Below, one piece after another: positions 21,625 through 32,079 of a stretch of DNA of 64,000 bases. Position numbers and translations under genes: made by a program. Source of the DNA: Dendrolimus kikuchii (lineage: Eukaryota > Arthropoda > Insecta > Lepidoptera > Lasiocampidae); contig CM034406.1 of assembly GCA_019925095.2 (NCBI GenBank), positions 17,112,388 to 17,176,387 of the forward strand. Reading direction: 5' to 3'. Below the pieces are notes generated by a model. The model searched no databases. It was given only the letters and a program-made list of their open reading frames with translations, and was not told the origin of the DNA. How positions within the stretch are numbered: position 1 is the first letter of the stretch; each line of letters opens with the position of its first letter.

Positions 21625-21800
21625 TATTTTTTATTCACTTAAGCACGCAAACAGGCAGACGGGCCCACATGATGGAAAGCAGTTACCGTCGCCTATGGAT
21701 ATTTGAAACACCAGGAGTGTCGCTAACGCGTTGTCGAATTCTAAGAAATTTTATAAGGTCCTTCTTAAAAAACCTCATAACATAGCGAAAAGGGAAAACC
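21625..21800 (-). repeat. Interspersed repeat family B, diverged
   Basis: 'cgcaaacaggcagacgggcc' and 'ggaaagcagttaccgtcgcc' match the 16,675 copy. Its poly-T is interrupted (21,623-21,636). Confidence 0.55.
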
Positions 21801-21976
21801 ATAGAATAAAAGATAAATAAAAAAGTGAAAAAAGTAACAAGCCTGGACATATAATGTTCGTGCTTGGAAAGATCTAACGAATGACAGATAACGTACGTAT
21901 GTTAACCAACGTGGCTATGAATTAGCGGAGTTCTTTTTAACGCTTTAAATAAGATGCATTTGGCCATGGCAATAAA

Positions 21977-22018
21977 TTTGTAGGCTTCTTTAAAGGCGTT
22001 TTTAAAGAAGCCTACAAA
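21977..22018. repeat. Perfect 18-bp hairpin
   Basis: TTTGTAGGCTTCTTTAAA (21,977-21,994) and its exact reverse complement (22,001-22,018) enclose a 6-base loop GGCGTT. It is shorter than a usual insect pre-miRNA stem and no conserved seed was recognised. Confidence 0.75.
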
Positions 22019-22209
22019 CTTACTGTAACTGAGTATGAATAAGACCGTTAATCTTTAACACTAACGCAGGTGAAGCCTCAGCATAAAAGAATTAAAAATG
22101 ATTTTAAACAAGTATATGGCAGCGAAACTTCATTCGCATTGTCATGACAACGATATATTCATTCACTAGTAGAATTGCAGCAAAAAAGTCATGTCAATCG
22201 ATATATATA

Positions 22210-22495
22210 TAAAAATCAATTGCTGTTCGTTAGTCTCGCTAAAACTCGAGAACGGCTGGACTGATTTGGCTAATTTTGGTTTTGAATTTTTTGTGGAAGT
22301 TCAGGGAAGGTTTGAAAGGTGAGTAAATATGAAAAAAAAATGCTTGGAATATAGTAAAAACAACAATTTCACTTTCCCTTAGAAATTATTCCTACCTGTC
22401 AAATGTTTCATGTTCGTCCTGTAGTTCAGAAATCAACGTTTTCTATTTATTGATTCTGAGACGGTACGAAGTTTGCCGGGTCAGCTAGTTTTCAA
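22210..22495 (+). repeat. CTAGT-ended repeat (possible Helitron-like)
   Basis: It starts near 'ttgctgttcgttagtctcgc', contains 'gagaacggctggactgattt', and ends 'gtttgccgggtcagctagtt'. The 4,614 element shows the same terminus in the opposite orientation. Non-coding. Confidence 0.5.
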
Positions 22496-22756
22496 TAAAC
22501 TATTAATGGTCGGATTTAATAGTACACAATTTCTTTGAAAATTTTGTACAAATTTTATGGATACTACAATAAATAAAACTAACCTATAAATGAAGCTAAC
22601 TTAAAAATAACATATACTACAATATAAGAAAAGCTAAACTAAAGCCCCTCAGCCGCAAAATTTTCATTTTCATTTAAATCTATATTAAGTGGTGATCACG
22701 TGATGCTGTAAGACATTGATTCTCAACAATTTTTACATTACAAAATTATAATAATA

Positions 22757-23150
22757 CTAGGATTTGCCCGCGACTTCGTCCATGCTCGACTTGAAATTGC
22801 CGCGGAATTCCCGGGACAATTTTACAGTATTTAAAACAAAAATGTAAGCTATTATTATGCACCCAAACAACTTCAAATCTCTCCCGGGAAAATTCTCGCG
22901 GGATTCCCGGGATGAAACCCACAATCTTTTTTGTTACATAACATTTGCTATAGATCTGTGAAAACATGTCATCGGAATTCGATTTTTTATCCAATTTGGT
23001 TATTTTAAATTATTCCTAGAAAAATTCCTGCGCGATTCCTGGGATAAAAAGTAGCGCAGATTTTAAATCTAAAAATTAGTTGTCGATCAGCGAAAACCAG
23101 CCAGTAGGGCCGGTTTCGATGCTGTTTTCGCTGAATGCGGTTTTTACGCG
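22757..23150 (-). repeat. Dispersed repeat family C
   Basis: Reverse-orientation relative of 11,395-11,782. It opens 'tttgcccgcgacttcgtcca', has several 'attcccggga' blocks and closes with 'cgctgaatgcggttttt'. Confidence 0.55.
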
Positions 23151-23317
23151 AATTCCGAATAAACAATCTAAAAAAAATATGCATCGTGTTCTCTGTCATT
23201 TATATTGTCTATTCCAATTGTTTTTTTTTTTTTTAATAGACCAGATACGACATGTTTAGAATGTTGTAATATTATAGAATTTAAATAAGGTTTTTTTTTA
23301 TATGTATCTATATATCC

Positions 23318-23605
23318 ATACAGGAACGGAGAGAGAATACAATTTCCTGTGGCCGCGCGGCCTATCGTAAGAGGCGACAAAACAGCCTACAGCCTGGTGG
23401 TAGGATATTTGCCCGCCTACCACCTTTGGTTTAGAGTATGCCGTCATAACAACCTTGAGTTGTGTTTCGGTCTTAGTGAACAGGTTCCAGTAGTTATTTA
23501 GAGAGCGGCAGCACATTAGTACCACCTTTGGTGTTACGAATGTCCGTAGACAATGGTAGCCACTTTCCATTAGGTGTGCCGCCTGCCTGTCTGCTGAACT
23601 CATGA
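23318..23605 (+). repeat. Interspersed repeat family A, plus orientation
   Basis: The only family A copy in this orientation: it starts 'caggaacggagagagaatac' and finishes 'gcctgtctgctgaactcatg' followed by A-rich sequence (23,606-23,615), the tail. The frame is broken relative to the other copies. Confidence 0.7.
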
Positions 23606-23644
23606 AATAAAAAAATGATTTGTATATATAGGTCTTATTTTAAC

Positions 23645-23715
23645 ACCTTACCATTGGTCCAATTTTGACATTACTTATATGAAGCTTATGTCAAATTTTA
23701 ACTGATGGTAAGGCA
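23645..23715. mobile_element. MITE family P, core
   Basis: 'ccttaccattggtccaattt' and its inverted counterpart 'aaattttaactgatggtaag' flank 'tatgaagctta'. This is the same centre as at 431-570. Confidence 0.55.
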
Positions 23716-24066
23716 AATGTACAAATTAGACTATATCATTCTCCCTATACAAGCTGTAAAGTTTATCTAAACTTTAAGCATCAAAAGATTATACTCTTTT
23801 ATAACATATTTGTTTTATCACATACATTTTTTTTTAAATAAATTTGCATATACCATTAGTATTATCTAAGATGACAAAACTTGTTCCTCATTAATTAACA
23901 GAAGTATTAATTTTATTTACATACTCATGTTTTATTTAATTGTTTATTAATGAATACCATATTCCATCCACGCTAACAGAGCTCTATAAGGATATTAGAT
24001 TTAAGCTACATATTGAGCTGCAGGCAAGAAGTGAAAGATAACACTGTGCAATTTTATTATCTAAAA

Positions 24067-24464
24067 TATAGGTCCCCAAAAGTGGTCCATAAAGACCCCT
24101 GGGGGCCCACATCAACGAAAAGAAAATCTGGGGGTCCAAGAGCTGCAAATAGGGTCCACAATGTAAAGTCTATTTCAGCTAGTTGTGACAAAAATTTTAA
24201 CTTTCTATAAATAAAACGTACATGACAACAACTAGAAAGTATACTGAATCCAATGCAAAAAGAATTGTCAAAATCAGTTCAGAAATAAAAAAAGTTGTGG
24301 CTGAACATATATAAAAAGAATATATTTACAAAACGAATTGAGAACTTCCACCTTTTTTTAAGTCAGTCAAAAAGATAGGGAGAAAAGAAAGATAGATAGG
24401 GGGTACACTGAATGCAGTAAAAATGGGCATGGGGTCTATGAGACAAATAGTTTGGGAACCTTTG
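24067..24464. mobile_element. Possible hAT-type non-autonomous element
   Basis: Left 'taggtccccaaaagtgg' and right 'tagtttgggaaccttt' form imperfect inverted ends. They are flanked by ATCTAAAA (24,059-24,066) and ATCTAGAA (24,465-24,472), a possible 8-bp duplication with one change. A 65-codon open frame inside has no family signature. Confidence 0.35.
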
Positions 24465-24472
24465 ATCTAGAA

Positions 24473-24809
24473 CATGTAAAATTACTTTAAAATGAACAAT
24501 AATTGTAGGATATCGATAGATTTTGAGTACCTAATAATGACATGTTTCTGTAAGAAAGGTGAACTGTGTAATGAAGCATGGCCTTTCGAGTTGGCACAAG
24601 AACTCTATTGATTAGTATCAGCCAAAGACATATAATTTGGCTGAGCAATACAATGACTTCATACATAAGATGAGGCTGTATGGACTTTGAAGTTCGTTTT
24701 GGATGCCATAGTAGCGAATTGGCTACTACTAAAGTACATTTGATAAGCTTTTCATGAGGATACCTATATTAACATTACAAAATGAAAAAAGAATAACAAA
24801 TAATAATAT
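24473..24809. other. Intergenic, no recognised feature
   Basis: No supportable feature. Confidence 0.35.
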
Positions 24810-24985
24810 ACACCAATAAATGTACACACATATATCCCCAAACTACCTTATAATATGGCGCAATATACAGTGGATAACTCTGAAGCTGAACCCAAATACC
24901 CAGACAGTGGAATTTGTTTACAAAATTTATACCAAATATTGAATCCTGAACATCTGTTATTCAGTAAGAGAGACAGGCCTTAGAA
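24810..24985 (-). repeat. Diverged relative of the 17,362 SINE
   Basis: 'acacacatatatccccaaac' and 'caatatacagtggataactc' follow the same order as 17,389-17,460. The tRNA-like head is decayed beyond recognition, leaving 'gaatcctgaacatctg' in place of the B box. Confidence 0.55.
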
Positions 24986-25528
24986 ATTTAGACTACACAA
25001 AAAGTTACTTTATTTAAAAATAAGTTTTAAATGGGTGCGGTATAGATATGAGGCACTTTTATTGGCTGCTACTCAGATATCCGGTACAGACTAATTTTAA
25101 GTAGTGGGTGGGCCAATTGGGTACGGGGGCAGGTATCCTTACCCTTTTTGCGTGTTGTCAAATCACTCCGTGAAATATTTCCTAAAATGGTGTTTAATGA
25201 TTACAACCACTACTTCAAAGCGTAAAATCGTGTAAATAAAAGTGATAGATAAGTGCAGTGATAATAAAACTACGAAAACAAACGTGAATAAAATACGAAA
25301 TTGCATCTAAATATTACATTGCGGTTAGCTGTCAGTTGGCAAATTCGAATTAGTAAATTGCCTAAACAACGGTGCCACACCGCTAAAACAAATTGGATGC
25401 GTTCATTTTACTGTGTTGCGTTCCATGTACCATAAACTCAATTAACAATTTTAAGCATTGAAACTGATCAATGCTAAAAATGCTAACAACAACATACCGG
25501 TATACGGAATCGCCTGTTAAAGTTAAAA

Positions 25529-26953
25529 ATGAGTACTAGTGATTCAAACCAAACTAAATCCAGCCAAAAAACAATGAGTCAACAAGTATTTCACCCTAGT
25601 CTATTTAATAGACCTAGATCTTCGTCACTTAGCAATCTGGTACAATTTTCGAAAACAACGTCAGCAGAAACTCCCCAGAGCGAAGTTGAAAATCAACTGC
25701 AAAATATTCTTCGTGATACTTCTTCTGAACAAAAACCACCCCCACCCTGGCAAAAAGTTCCTACCTCACGTAGTCAAAAAAAGAGGAAAGCAAGTAAATC
25801 TCCAACTATTGGTGAGACAACGCCAATTAAAAACCGATACAATAACTTACCCATAGACGCAGCAGACAACACTATCGTAAATGCGATCCCAAAAATACAA
25901 AAGCCTCCTCCAATTGTTCTATATGGTGTGCAGGATGTTAACGAGCTATCAAAGTTACTCGAATCGGCATGTAACAAAACAGATTTTAAGCTAAAAATTG
26001 TTAATAAAACACTTCTCCGAGTACTTGTGGATAGTCCAGAGTCGTATAAAAAAGTCATAACTCTAGTACGGGACAATGGCCTTATTGGACATACATTCAC
26101 ACCAAAAAATCTGAGAAGCTACAGAATAGTGATCAAAGACCTACACCACAGCACTCCACATAGTGCTATTATGGAGGCAATAGAAAAAACTGGTAATATG
26201 GTGCGAGGTGAAATTATAAATGCTCGTTCTGGGCCTGAAAAAATGCCCACATCTACATTTTTTGTAAATCTTGAGCCGAATCCTAACAATAAGGCTGTCA
26301 AAAATATAGATTATATCTTTCACCAGAAAGTAATTATAGAAGACCCTCGCAAATCTACTTCAATTGTCCAGTGTCATCGTTGTCAGCAATATGGGCACTC
26401 TAAGAACAATTGCATGCGACCTTACAGGTGCGTAAAGTGTGGCAAAGGGCATAGGACATCTGATTGTCCAAAAAAAGATAAAAATACACCTGCAACATGT
26501 GCACTATGCACCCTTGATCATCCAGCAAACTACAAAGGTTGTCTGATATATAAGGAGATTGTAGCCCGCAGAAATAAATCTTATTACGAAAAAAGTAGAA
26601 CACAGAATCAGCCTATGGTAGCCATACCCATTCCTGCACCACTACCTGCTCCTGATACTGAGGCTGTGACTTTCTCACAAGAAACTAATGACAAACCAAA
26701 TAACGGCCATGCACTGGATATAGGATGTGACAACGGAATTCAAAATAGAAAAACATATGCTGCAAGCTTAAAACAACCGAGACTGCATAAAAAGTATGAG
26801 ATATCGGAACAAGAAGATCCTGAAAAAGAATATAAACAAAACAAATCTATAGAAATGCTGTTAATAAAACAAAATGAAAAATTTGAACTATTACTACAAC
26901 AAATGAGTAACCTAATGAATCTCATAACAACTCTAGTAAACAAACTTATATAA
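25529..26953 (+). CDS. LINE ORF1, RNA-binding Gag-like protein with three zinc knuckles
   Basis: The 474-residue protein packages element RNA and would act in the cytoplasm and nucleus as a chaperone for retrotransposition. The N-terminal 130 residues are Ser/Pro/Lys-rich and probably disordered. A central region (about 140-260) includes FKLKIVNKTLLRVLVDSPES and resembles the RRM-like part of Jockey ORF1 proteins. Three knuckles follow from residue 282: CHRCQQYGHSKNNC, CVKCGKGHRTSDC and CALCTLDHPANYKGC. A Gln-rich C-terminal segment (about 430-470) could form a coiled coil. The start is the first ATG after a long untranslated leader, in context aaaATGAGT. Its stop TAA overlaps the ORF2 start by one base (TAATG), which suggests reinitiation. 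A host retrogene is unlikely given ORF2. Confidence 0.9.
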   Translation: MSTSDSNQTKSSQKTMSQQVFHPSLFNRPRSSSLSNLVQFSKTTSAETPQSEVENQLQNILRDTSSEQKPPPPWQKVPTSRSQKKRKASKSPTIGETTPIKNRYNNLPIDAADNTIVNAIPKIQKPPPIVLYGVQDVNELSKLLESACNKTDFKLKIVNKTLLRVLVDSPESYKKVITLVRDNGLIGHTFTPKNLRSYRIVIKDLHHSTPHSAIMEAIEKTGNMVRGEIINARSGPEKMPTSTFFVNLEPNPNNKAVKNIDYIFHQKVIIEDPRKSTSIVQCHRCQQYGHSKNNCMRPYRCVKCGKGHRTSDCPKKDKNTPATCALCTLDHPANYKGCLIYKEIVARRNKSYYEKSRTQNQPMVAIPIPAPLPAPDTEAVTFSQETNDKPNNGHALDIGCDNGIQNRKTYAASLKQPRLHKKYEISEQEDPEKEYKQNKSIEMLLIKQNEKFELLLQQMSNLMNLITTLVNKLI

Positions 26954-29637
26954 TGGCATCATTACGTATGGGTACATGGAACCCAAATGGCTTGACACCT
27001 AACAAAGAAGATGTTGAAATATTGCTACATTTACACAAACTAGATGTCATGCTTATATCCGAAGCACATTGTACATCCTCTTCCTCAATAACATTCCAAG
27101 GATATAAAACCTACATCACTAATCACCCAGATGGAAGGGGACATGCTGGTACAGCGCTAATAGTGAGGGATACAGTAAAACATAATATGCTGCCACAATA
27201 CAAAACTGAACAAATTCAAGCTACTACTATAACCATAAGAGATAGTTGTGGATACTTCAATATTTCTGCCGTATATTGCCCGCCAAAGCATAATATATCC
27301 AATGCCATGTTCAACCATTTCTTCAACACCTTGGGTAGGCGATTCATTGCAGGTGGAGACTGGAATTCGAAACACACATTCTGGGGATCTCGATTGACTA
27401 CAACTAGAGGTCGACAGCTGCTATCTAGTGTCATAGAAAATAATTTGCTCACTGTATCAGCCCTTGAGCCAACATATTGGCCAACGGACCCAAATAAAAC
27501 TCCTGATCTGTTGGATTTTTTCATTGCCAGAGGCTTGTCCAAGCACTATCTAAAGCCAGAATCTTGCCTTGATGGCTCGTCAGACCATACACCAGTTTTG
27601 CTAACAGTAAGTACTATGGTCATTGCGGCTGAGAGACCTGCAGCTCTGACTAACAACCTTACAGACTGGGATTCATTCAGTGATTATATTGATAATAACA
27701 TAGATCTGAAAATAGCCTTAAAGAGCCCAGAAGACATTGAGGAGGCAGCTAAAAATATAACGACCCTCATACAGGTAGCTTGTTGGAAAAATACACCGGT
27801 AATTCCACAGAAGAATCGAACTGTAAACTTTCCACTCCAAATTAGAACAAGAATCCTTGAAAAGCGGAGACTTCGTCGCAAGTGGCAATTAAGCAGAAAC
27901 TCTGAGGATAAAAGACAGCTCAATAAATCAATTCAGGAACTCAAAGAATTAATAAAGGAATGGCACAATATTACACTCAGCGCAAAATTAGAGGCTCTCA
28001 CACCTACACCAGCTAGTAATTACTCCTTATGGAAACTTATCAGGGCTTTTGATAGACCACAGGAAGCAAAGCCACCTCTAAGGAAAGGTGATAACAAGTG
28101 GGCTAGGACCTCACTTGAAAAGGCTGATGTGTTTGCAAACTACCTCGAGGCTGTTTTTTCGCCCAACGACATAGAAGACTTTGAAGCGGAGAGTGCTGTT
28201 GACACTATCTTGTCGCAGCCTTATCAAATGGCACTACCACCTACTCCCGTAACGGTGTCTGAAGTTTGGAGCATTATCAAAAATCTAAAAGATCACAAAG
28301 CTCCTGGGTTTGATCTGATTACAAAAGAAATTTTGAAACACTTACCTCGAAAGGCAATAGTACAATTGACTACTATATATAATGGAGTACTAAGAACACA
28401 ATATTTTCCTGTAATATGGAAGGTCTCGAAAATCATAATGATATACAAAATGGGTAAACCACCTAATGATGTAGCATCATATAGACCTATTAGTTTGCTA
28501 CCAGTTTTGTCAAAGGTCTGTGAGAAGATAATACTGCGTAGAATACTGCCTATACTTACTGAATTGAAGATTATACCTGACCATCAGTTTGGCTTCCGGA
28601 AAAGCCATTCTACAGTGGAACAAGTACATCGAGTAGCTGACAAAATCAGAGAGGCCCTAGAAAAGAAAGAGTATTGCTCTTCAGCCTTTCTTGATGTACA
28701 ACAGGCTTTTGACAAAGTGTGGCATAAAGGACTGTTATCTAAATTAAAAATGTATTTACCCCATAGTTACCATCTGCTCATGCATTCATATCTATCGGAT
28801 AGACTATTCCAAGTTCAAGAATCAGAAGAAAGCTCAGAACTACATAAGATCCAAGCAGGAGTACCCCAGGGTTCAGTTTTGGGTCCAGTGCTCTATACTA
28901 TATACACTGCAGACCTACCAGAGGTTGCTGGAGTAATGACAGCTACATTTGCTGACGATACTGCACTACTAGCCACTAGCAAGGATCTTAACTCTGCATC
29001 TGAACAGCTACAAAAAGGACTAGACGAAATATGGCGTTGGCTTAACAAATGGAAAATAAGGGCGAGTCCATCGAAATCTCTACACATAACATTCACATTG
29101 AGGAAAGGAGACTGTCCTCCTGTACATCTTGGAGAGAATATTTTACCACATAGTGACAGAGTTAAATATCTGGGAATGCATCTTGACCGCAGATTAACTT
29201 GGAAGTATCATGCTCAAACCAAGAGGGACGAGATGAATCTAAAGTACAAGACTATGTTGTGGTTACTTGGACGTAATAGTAAGTTGTCTATAGACAACAA
29301 GCTGCTTATATATAATATGGTACTAAAGCCAATATGGACATATGGGATTCAAATCTGGGGTAGTGCAAGCAACTCTAACATTTCTATGATCCAAAGACTG
29401 CAAAATGTCATACTACGCACTATCTCAGGTGTACCCTGGTATATAAGAAACAGCGAGATTCACGAACATCTCGGAGTAAAAACAACAAAAGAAGAAATTC
29501 GAGAACTTGCTAAGAGCTACCAATGTCGATTGGCTCTGCATGTAAATAAATTGGCAGTCAAGTTAATGCAGCGTACATACCCATCACGGCTGAAAAGGCA
29601 TGATATCCAAAAGCTACAGGAGAGGACTTCTCCATAA
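26953..29637 (+). CDS. LINE ORF2, apurinic-type endonuclease plus reverse transcriptase
   Basis: The 894-residue enzyme nicks target DNA and copies element RNA from the nicked end. The endonuclease fills about residues 1-225: TWNPNGL at the start, ISEAHC for the catalytic Glu, GGDWNSKHTFWGSR, and the closing SSDHTPV with catalytic Asp-His. The reverse transcriptase spans about 430-720, with YRPISLLPVLSKVCEKI, HQFGFRKSHSTVEQ, AFLDVQQAFDKVWH, GVPQGSVLGP and the catalytic FADD at residues 666-669 (F replaces the usual Y; common in this group). The C-terminal 170 residues form the usual thumb-like tail with IWTYGIQIWG. No RNase H domain. No stops or frameshifts, and the length is normal for Jockey-type proteins, so the enzyme may be active. 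Confidence 0.92.
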   Translation: MASLRMGTWNPNGLTPNKEDVEILLHLHKLDVMLISEAHCTSSSSITFQGYKTYITNHPDGRGHAGTALIVRDTVKHNMLPQYKTEQIQATTITIRDSCGYFNISAVYCPPKHNISNAMFNHFFNTLGRRFIAGGDWNSKHTFWGSRLTTTRGRQLLSSVIENNLLTVSALEPTYWPTDPNKTPDLLDFFIARGLSKHYLKPESCLDGSSDHTPVLLTVSTMVIAAERPAALTNNLTDWDSFSDYIDNNIDLKIALKSPEDIEEAAKNITTLIQVACWKNTPVIPQKNRTVNFPLQIRTRILEKRRLRRKWQLSRNSEDKRQLNKSIQELKELIKEWHNITLSAKLEALTPTPASNYSLWKLIRAFDRPQEAKPPLRKGDNKWARTSLEKADVFANYLEAVFSPNDIEDFEAESAVDTILSQPYQMALPPTPVTVSEVWSIIKNLKDHKAPGFDLITKEILKHLPRKAIVQLTTIYNGVLRTQYFPVIWKVSKIIMIYKMGKPPNDVASYRPISLLPVLSKVCEKIILRRILPILTELKIIPDHQFGFRKSHSTVEQVHRVADKIREALEKKEYCSSAFLDVQQAFDKVWHKGLLSKLKMYLPHSYHLLMHSYLSDRLFQVQESEESSELHKIQAGVPQGSVLGPVLYTIYTADLPEVAGVMTATFADDTALLATSKDLNSASEQLQKGLDEIWRWLNKWKIRASPSKSLHITFTLRKGDCPPVHLGENILPHSDRVKYLGMHLDRRLTWKYHAQTKRDEMNLKYKTMLWLLGRNSKLSIDNKLLIYNMVLKPIWTYGIQIWGSASNSNISMIQRLQNVILRTISGVPWYIRNSEIHEHLGVKTTKEEIRELAKSYQCRLALHVNKLAVKLMQRTYPSRLKRHDIQKLQERTSP

Positions 29638-29690
29638 AACAAAGAGTAGTGTTCTCAATGGAGAACACACTCATTAATAAAAAAAAAAAA

Positions 29691-30275
29691 TTAGCACAAG
29701 CCATTCATTTAAAGTCGGGTTGCGACTGATTGTGGATATTTTGTAAATGCTTGTCTTTTGACTATAGTATTCCAATACATGTCGATATTTCAGTGAAGAG
29801 TTATAGAATTTAAACAGCGCTAAATAAGGTGCTAAGCGCTGAAGAATAACTTATGTAGGGTTTTCATTAAGATAAAAAACTAGCACTAAAAAGGCCAAGC
29901 TGGTAACAGTATTTATCTTGTGGACTTGCCCGAGTGTTTATAGAGATGTAATATCGCTTGTTTTGTTACAAATATTTCTTATTTCAGATTAGAAACTATT
30001 ACTTACTTAAAATGTTGACATATTTTATAATTTAATTTATATATGTAAACTGTCTATGCCAGTGAAACTTTTTACCCACCAGTATGACGACGACGCGTTT
30101 GTTGGTGAATTGAAATTGCCGGCACAACAAATGAATATTAAATAGTTGTAGAAAGTCGTTATGCGTATTTTGTTTATTAACTATTTGAATATTTTCTTGA
30201 ATTACTTGTTTTTTTATGATGTTAGTTGGATGCTAAGTAAATTATAAAACGATGACTATTTCGAACTGAATACTT
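29691..30275. other. Spacer between two mobile elements
   Basis: AT-rich sequence between the LINE poly-A and the Tc1/mariner relic. No supportable frame or repeat. Confidence 0.4.
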
Positions 30276-31400
30276 AGTCTGGCCATAAATACTGTTACAA
30301 TTAAAAAGAAACAAAATATTACATTTGATTTTGTAATCTGTCATTTTTATATTATTATTCATTGTCTTTTCTCATTTTGGCGCCAATACATTGTACAACG
30401 TTTTGCGATATTAAAATGGAGTAGAGAGATAAAGAGAACCGAATCGCTATGATTGCATTACACAAAGTAGATATGGAGCCAAATGCAAATTTTAAAACTC
30501 TCCATACGCTTGGTATTAGTCAAATGTTTGTGTACCGGGCTATTAGTAGGTACAATGAGATCTCCTCTGTTTGTGACAGAAAAATATTTGGCCGTTCACG
30601 TAGTGTTCGTATAAAAAAGGTGGTCAAAGCAGTAACGAAAAGAATTCGAAGAAATCCTGTCCAAAAGCAAAAGATTTTATCTCGGGAGCTGAATATATCA
30701 CCTAGAATCATGTCGCGTATTTTAAAATATGACTTAGGACTTGCAGCCTATAAGAGACGCACTGGTCATTTCTTAACTCATGATTTAAAAAAGAATAGGG
30801 TGGTAAAATCGAAACAACTTCTGGAGCGGTACGCAAAGGGAGGTCACAGAAAAATTTTGTTTACTGATGACAAAATTTTTACAATTGAGCAACATTTAAA
30901 CAAACAAAGTGACCGTATTTATGCTCAAAGCTTTAAGGAAGTTTCTCAATCAATCGACAGAGTGCAACGTGGGCATTATCCGTCTTCAATGATGGTTTGG
31001 TGGGGTGCTAGCTATGAAGGAGTGACTGAGTCATATTTTTGTGAAAAAGGTATCACAACATTGGCACAAGTGTATCAAGATACCGTTCTTGAGAAGGTAG
31101 TCAAGCCCTTTAACAACACCATGTTCAATAACCAATAATAGTCCTTCCAGCAAGACTCGGCGCCAGGTCATAAAGCTCGGTCCACGCAGTCTTGGTTGGA
31201 AAGTTTTATATTTATGTATTAAACTAACACACTATAAAACTTATAAATATTATTTGTAATAGAAAAAAAATATTTCTTCTTTGTTACAATATTTATGACA
31301 AGACTATGTATAAAAGATGAACAAAAGATAAAACCAGGAATATGAAATAACTATATAATAAAGACTTATTTCTATTGTAATGTGTCCATATTTCAATAAT
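30276..31400 (+). mobile_element. Tc1/mariner-like transposon, decayed
   Basis: The transposase frame at 30,449 is preceded by 'ctggccataaatactgttac', which resembles the terminus of this class. The right end, near 'attgtaatgtgtccatattt', is only weakly complementary, so both boundaries are estimates. Confidence 0.5.
30449..31215 (+). pseudogene. Tc1/mariner-family transposase, truncated
   Basis: The open frame gives 229 residues. A paired helix-turn-helix region (about 1-95) contains the AISRYNEISSVCDRKIFGRS stretch. The catalytic domain begins with ILFTDDKIFTIEQHLNKQSD, giving the first Asp, then PSSMMVWWGASYEGVTES. A stop at 31,136-31,138 ends the frame. A second-Asp block QQDSAPGHKARSTQ lies at 31,149-31,190, 3' of that stop and in a different frame, and is followed by further stops. 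The third acidic residue and C-terminus are absent. Family members are about 330-350 residues, so this copy is dead. Confidence 0.85.
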
Positions 31401-31670
31401 TAGTATAATAATACCAATGCTTTAAATACGTATTTAAATATATACACATGCTTATGGGGATTGTTCAAAAAAAATTACCCTATGATTTTATATTTTTATT
31501 ATGTAAAATAGGGTATTTTAAGATACTAATTTGAATATTTTTGTGTTTTAAGAGTTAGTTTTTTTTTATTCGATTTTTAAAAAAAATATCCGATGACGTC
31601 ATTGGGGACAACTTTACATTAATTCCTTTGCCTATAAAAAGAAAATAATCATATTAATCTGTGCTACTAT

Positions 31671-32079
31671 CTGCAGAGTGACGCTCGCGGACCGCGTTCG
31701 TAATACCGAAGTAAGAAAGAGAGTTGGTCTGAAAGAGAGTGTCGGGGTGAAGGTAAGGAAAGGAATGCTCCGGTGGTTCGGGCATGTGGAAAGAATGCAT
31801 GATGAAAGAATGACTAAACAGATATACAATGCAAAAGTGGATGGATGCAGAAGTCGTGGAAGGCCACGACACACCTTCCATGATCAAATTGATCGTGTAC
31901 TAGCAGAAGGTGATGTCAGGAGCCTTAAGAACAGACGAGCTTGCATGACAAGAGTTATGAATGTCAAAGAGGCAAGTGAGGTGTGTAAGAATAAGCCTAA
32001 ATGGCACTCTGTTGTTCGTGCCTACCCCGCAAGGGAACTGGCGTGAAGTTATGTATGTATGTATGTATGTATGTACTAT
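31671..32079 (+). mobile_element. RTE-type LINE insertion defined by an empty site
   Basis: Arm 1 reads GTGCTACTAT, the 409-bp segment, then TTAAATG. Arm 2 (reverse complement, near 63,760) reads GTGCTACTATTTAAATG without it. The segment is bounded by a 6-bp duplication TACTAT (31,665-31,670 and 32,074-32,079). It is the 3' end of an RTE element: RT tail LRWFGHVERMHDERMTKQIY and GRPRHTFHDQIDRVLAEG, a TGA stop, then (GTAT)n. The tail frame of 122 codons is intact but lacks all catalytic domains. Confidence 0.9.

Larger units (their letters stand above)
25150..29690 (+). mobile_element. Jockey-like LINE, apparently intact
   Basis: The element has a long AT-rich 5' UTR (start uncertain, perhaps 25,090-25,190), ORF1 with a zinc-knuckle protein, ORF2 with endonuclease and reverse transcriptase, a 44-nt 3' UTR and a poly-A tail (29,678-29,690). 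The 3' UTR holds an 8-bp hairpin GTGTTCTC / GAGAACAC at 29,649-29,668. No target duplication was found by eye. Both frames are open end to end, so this is the only candidate autonomous element in the window. Clade assignment rests on the knuckle pattern and domain order. Confidence 0.85.
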
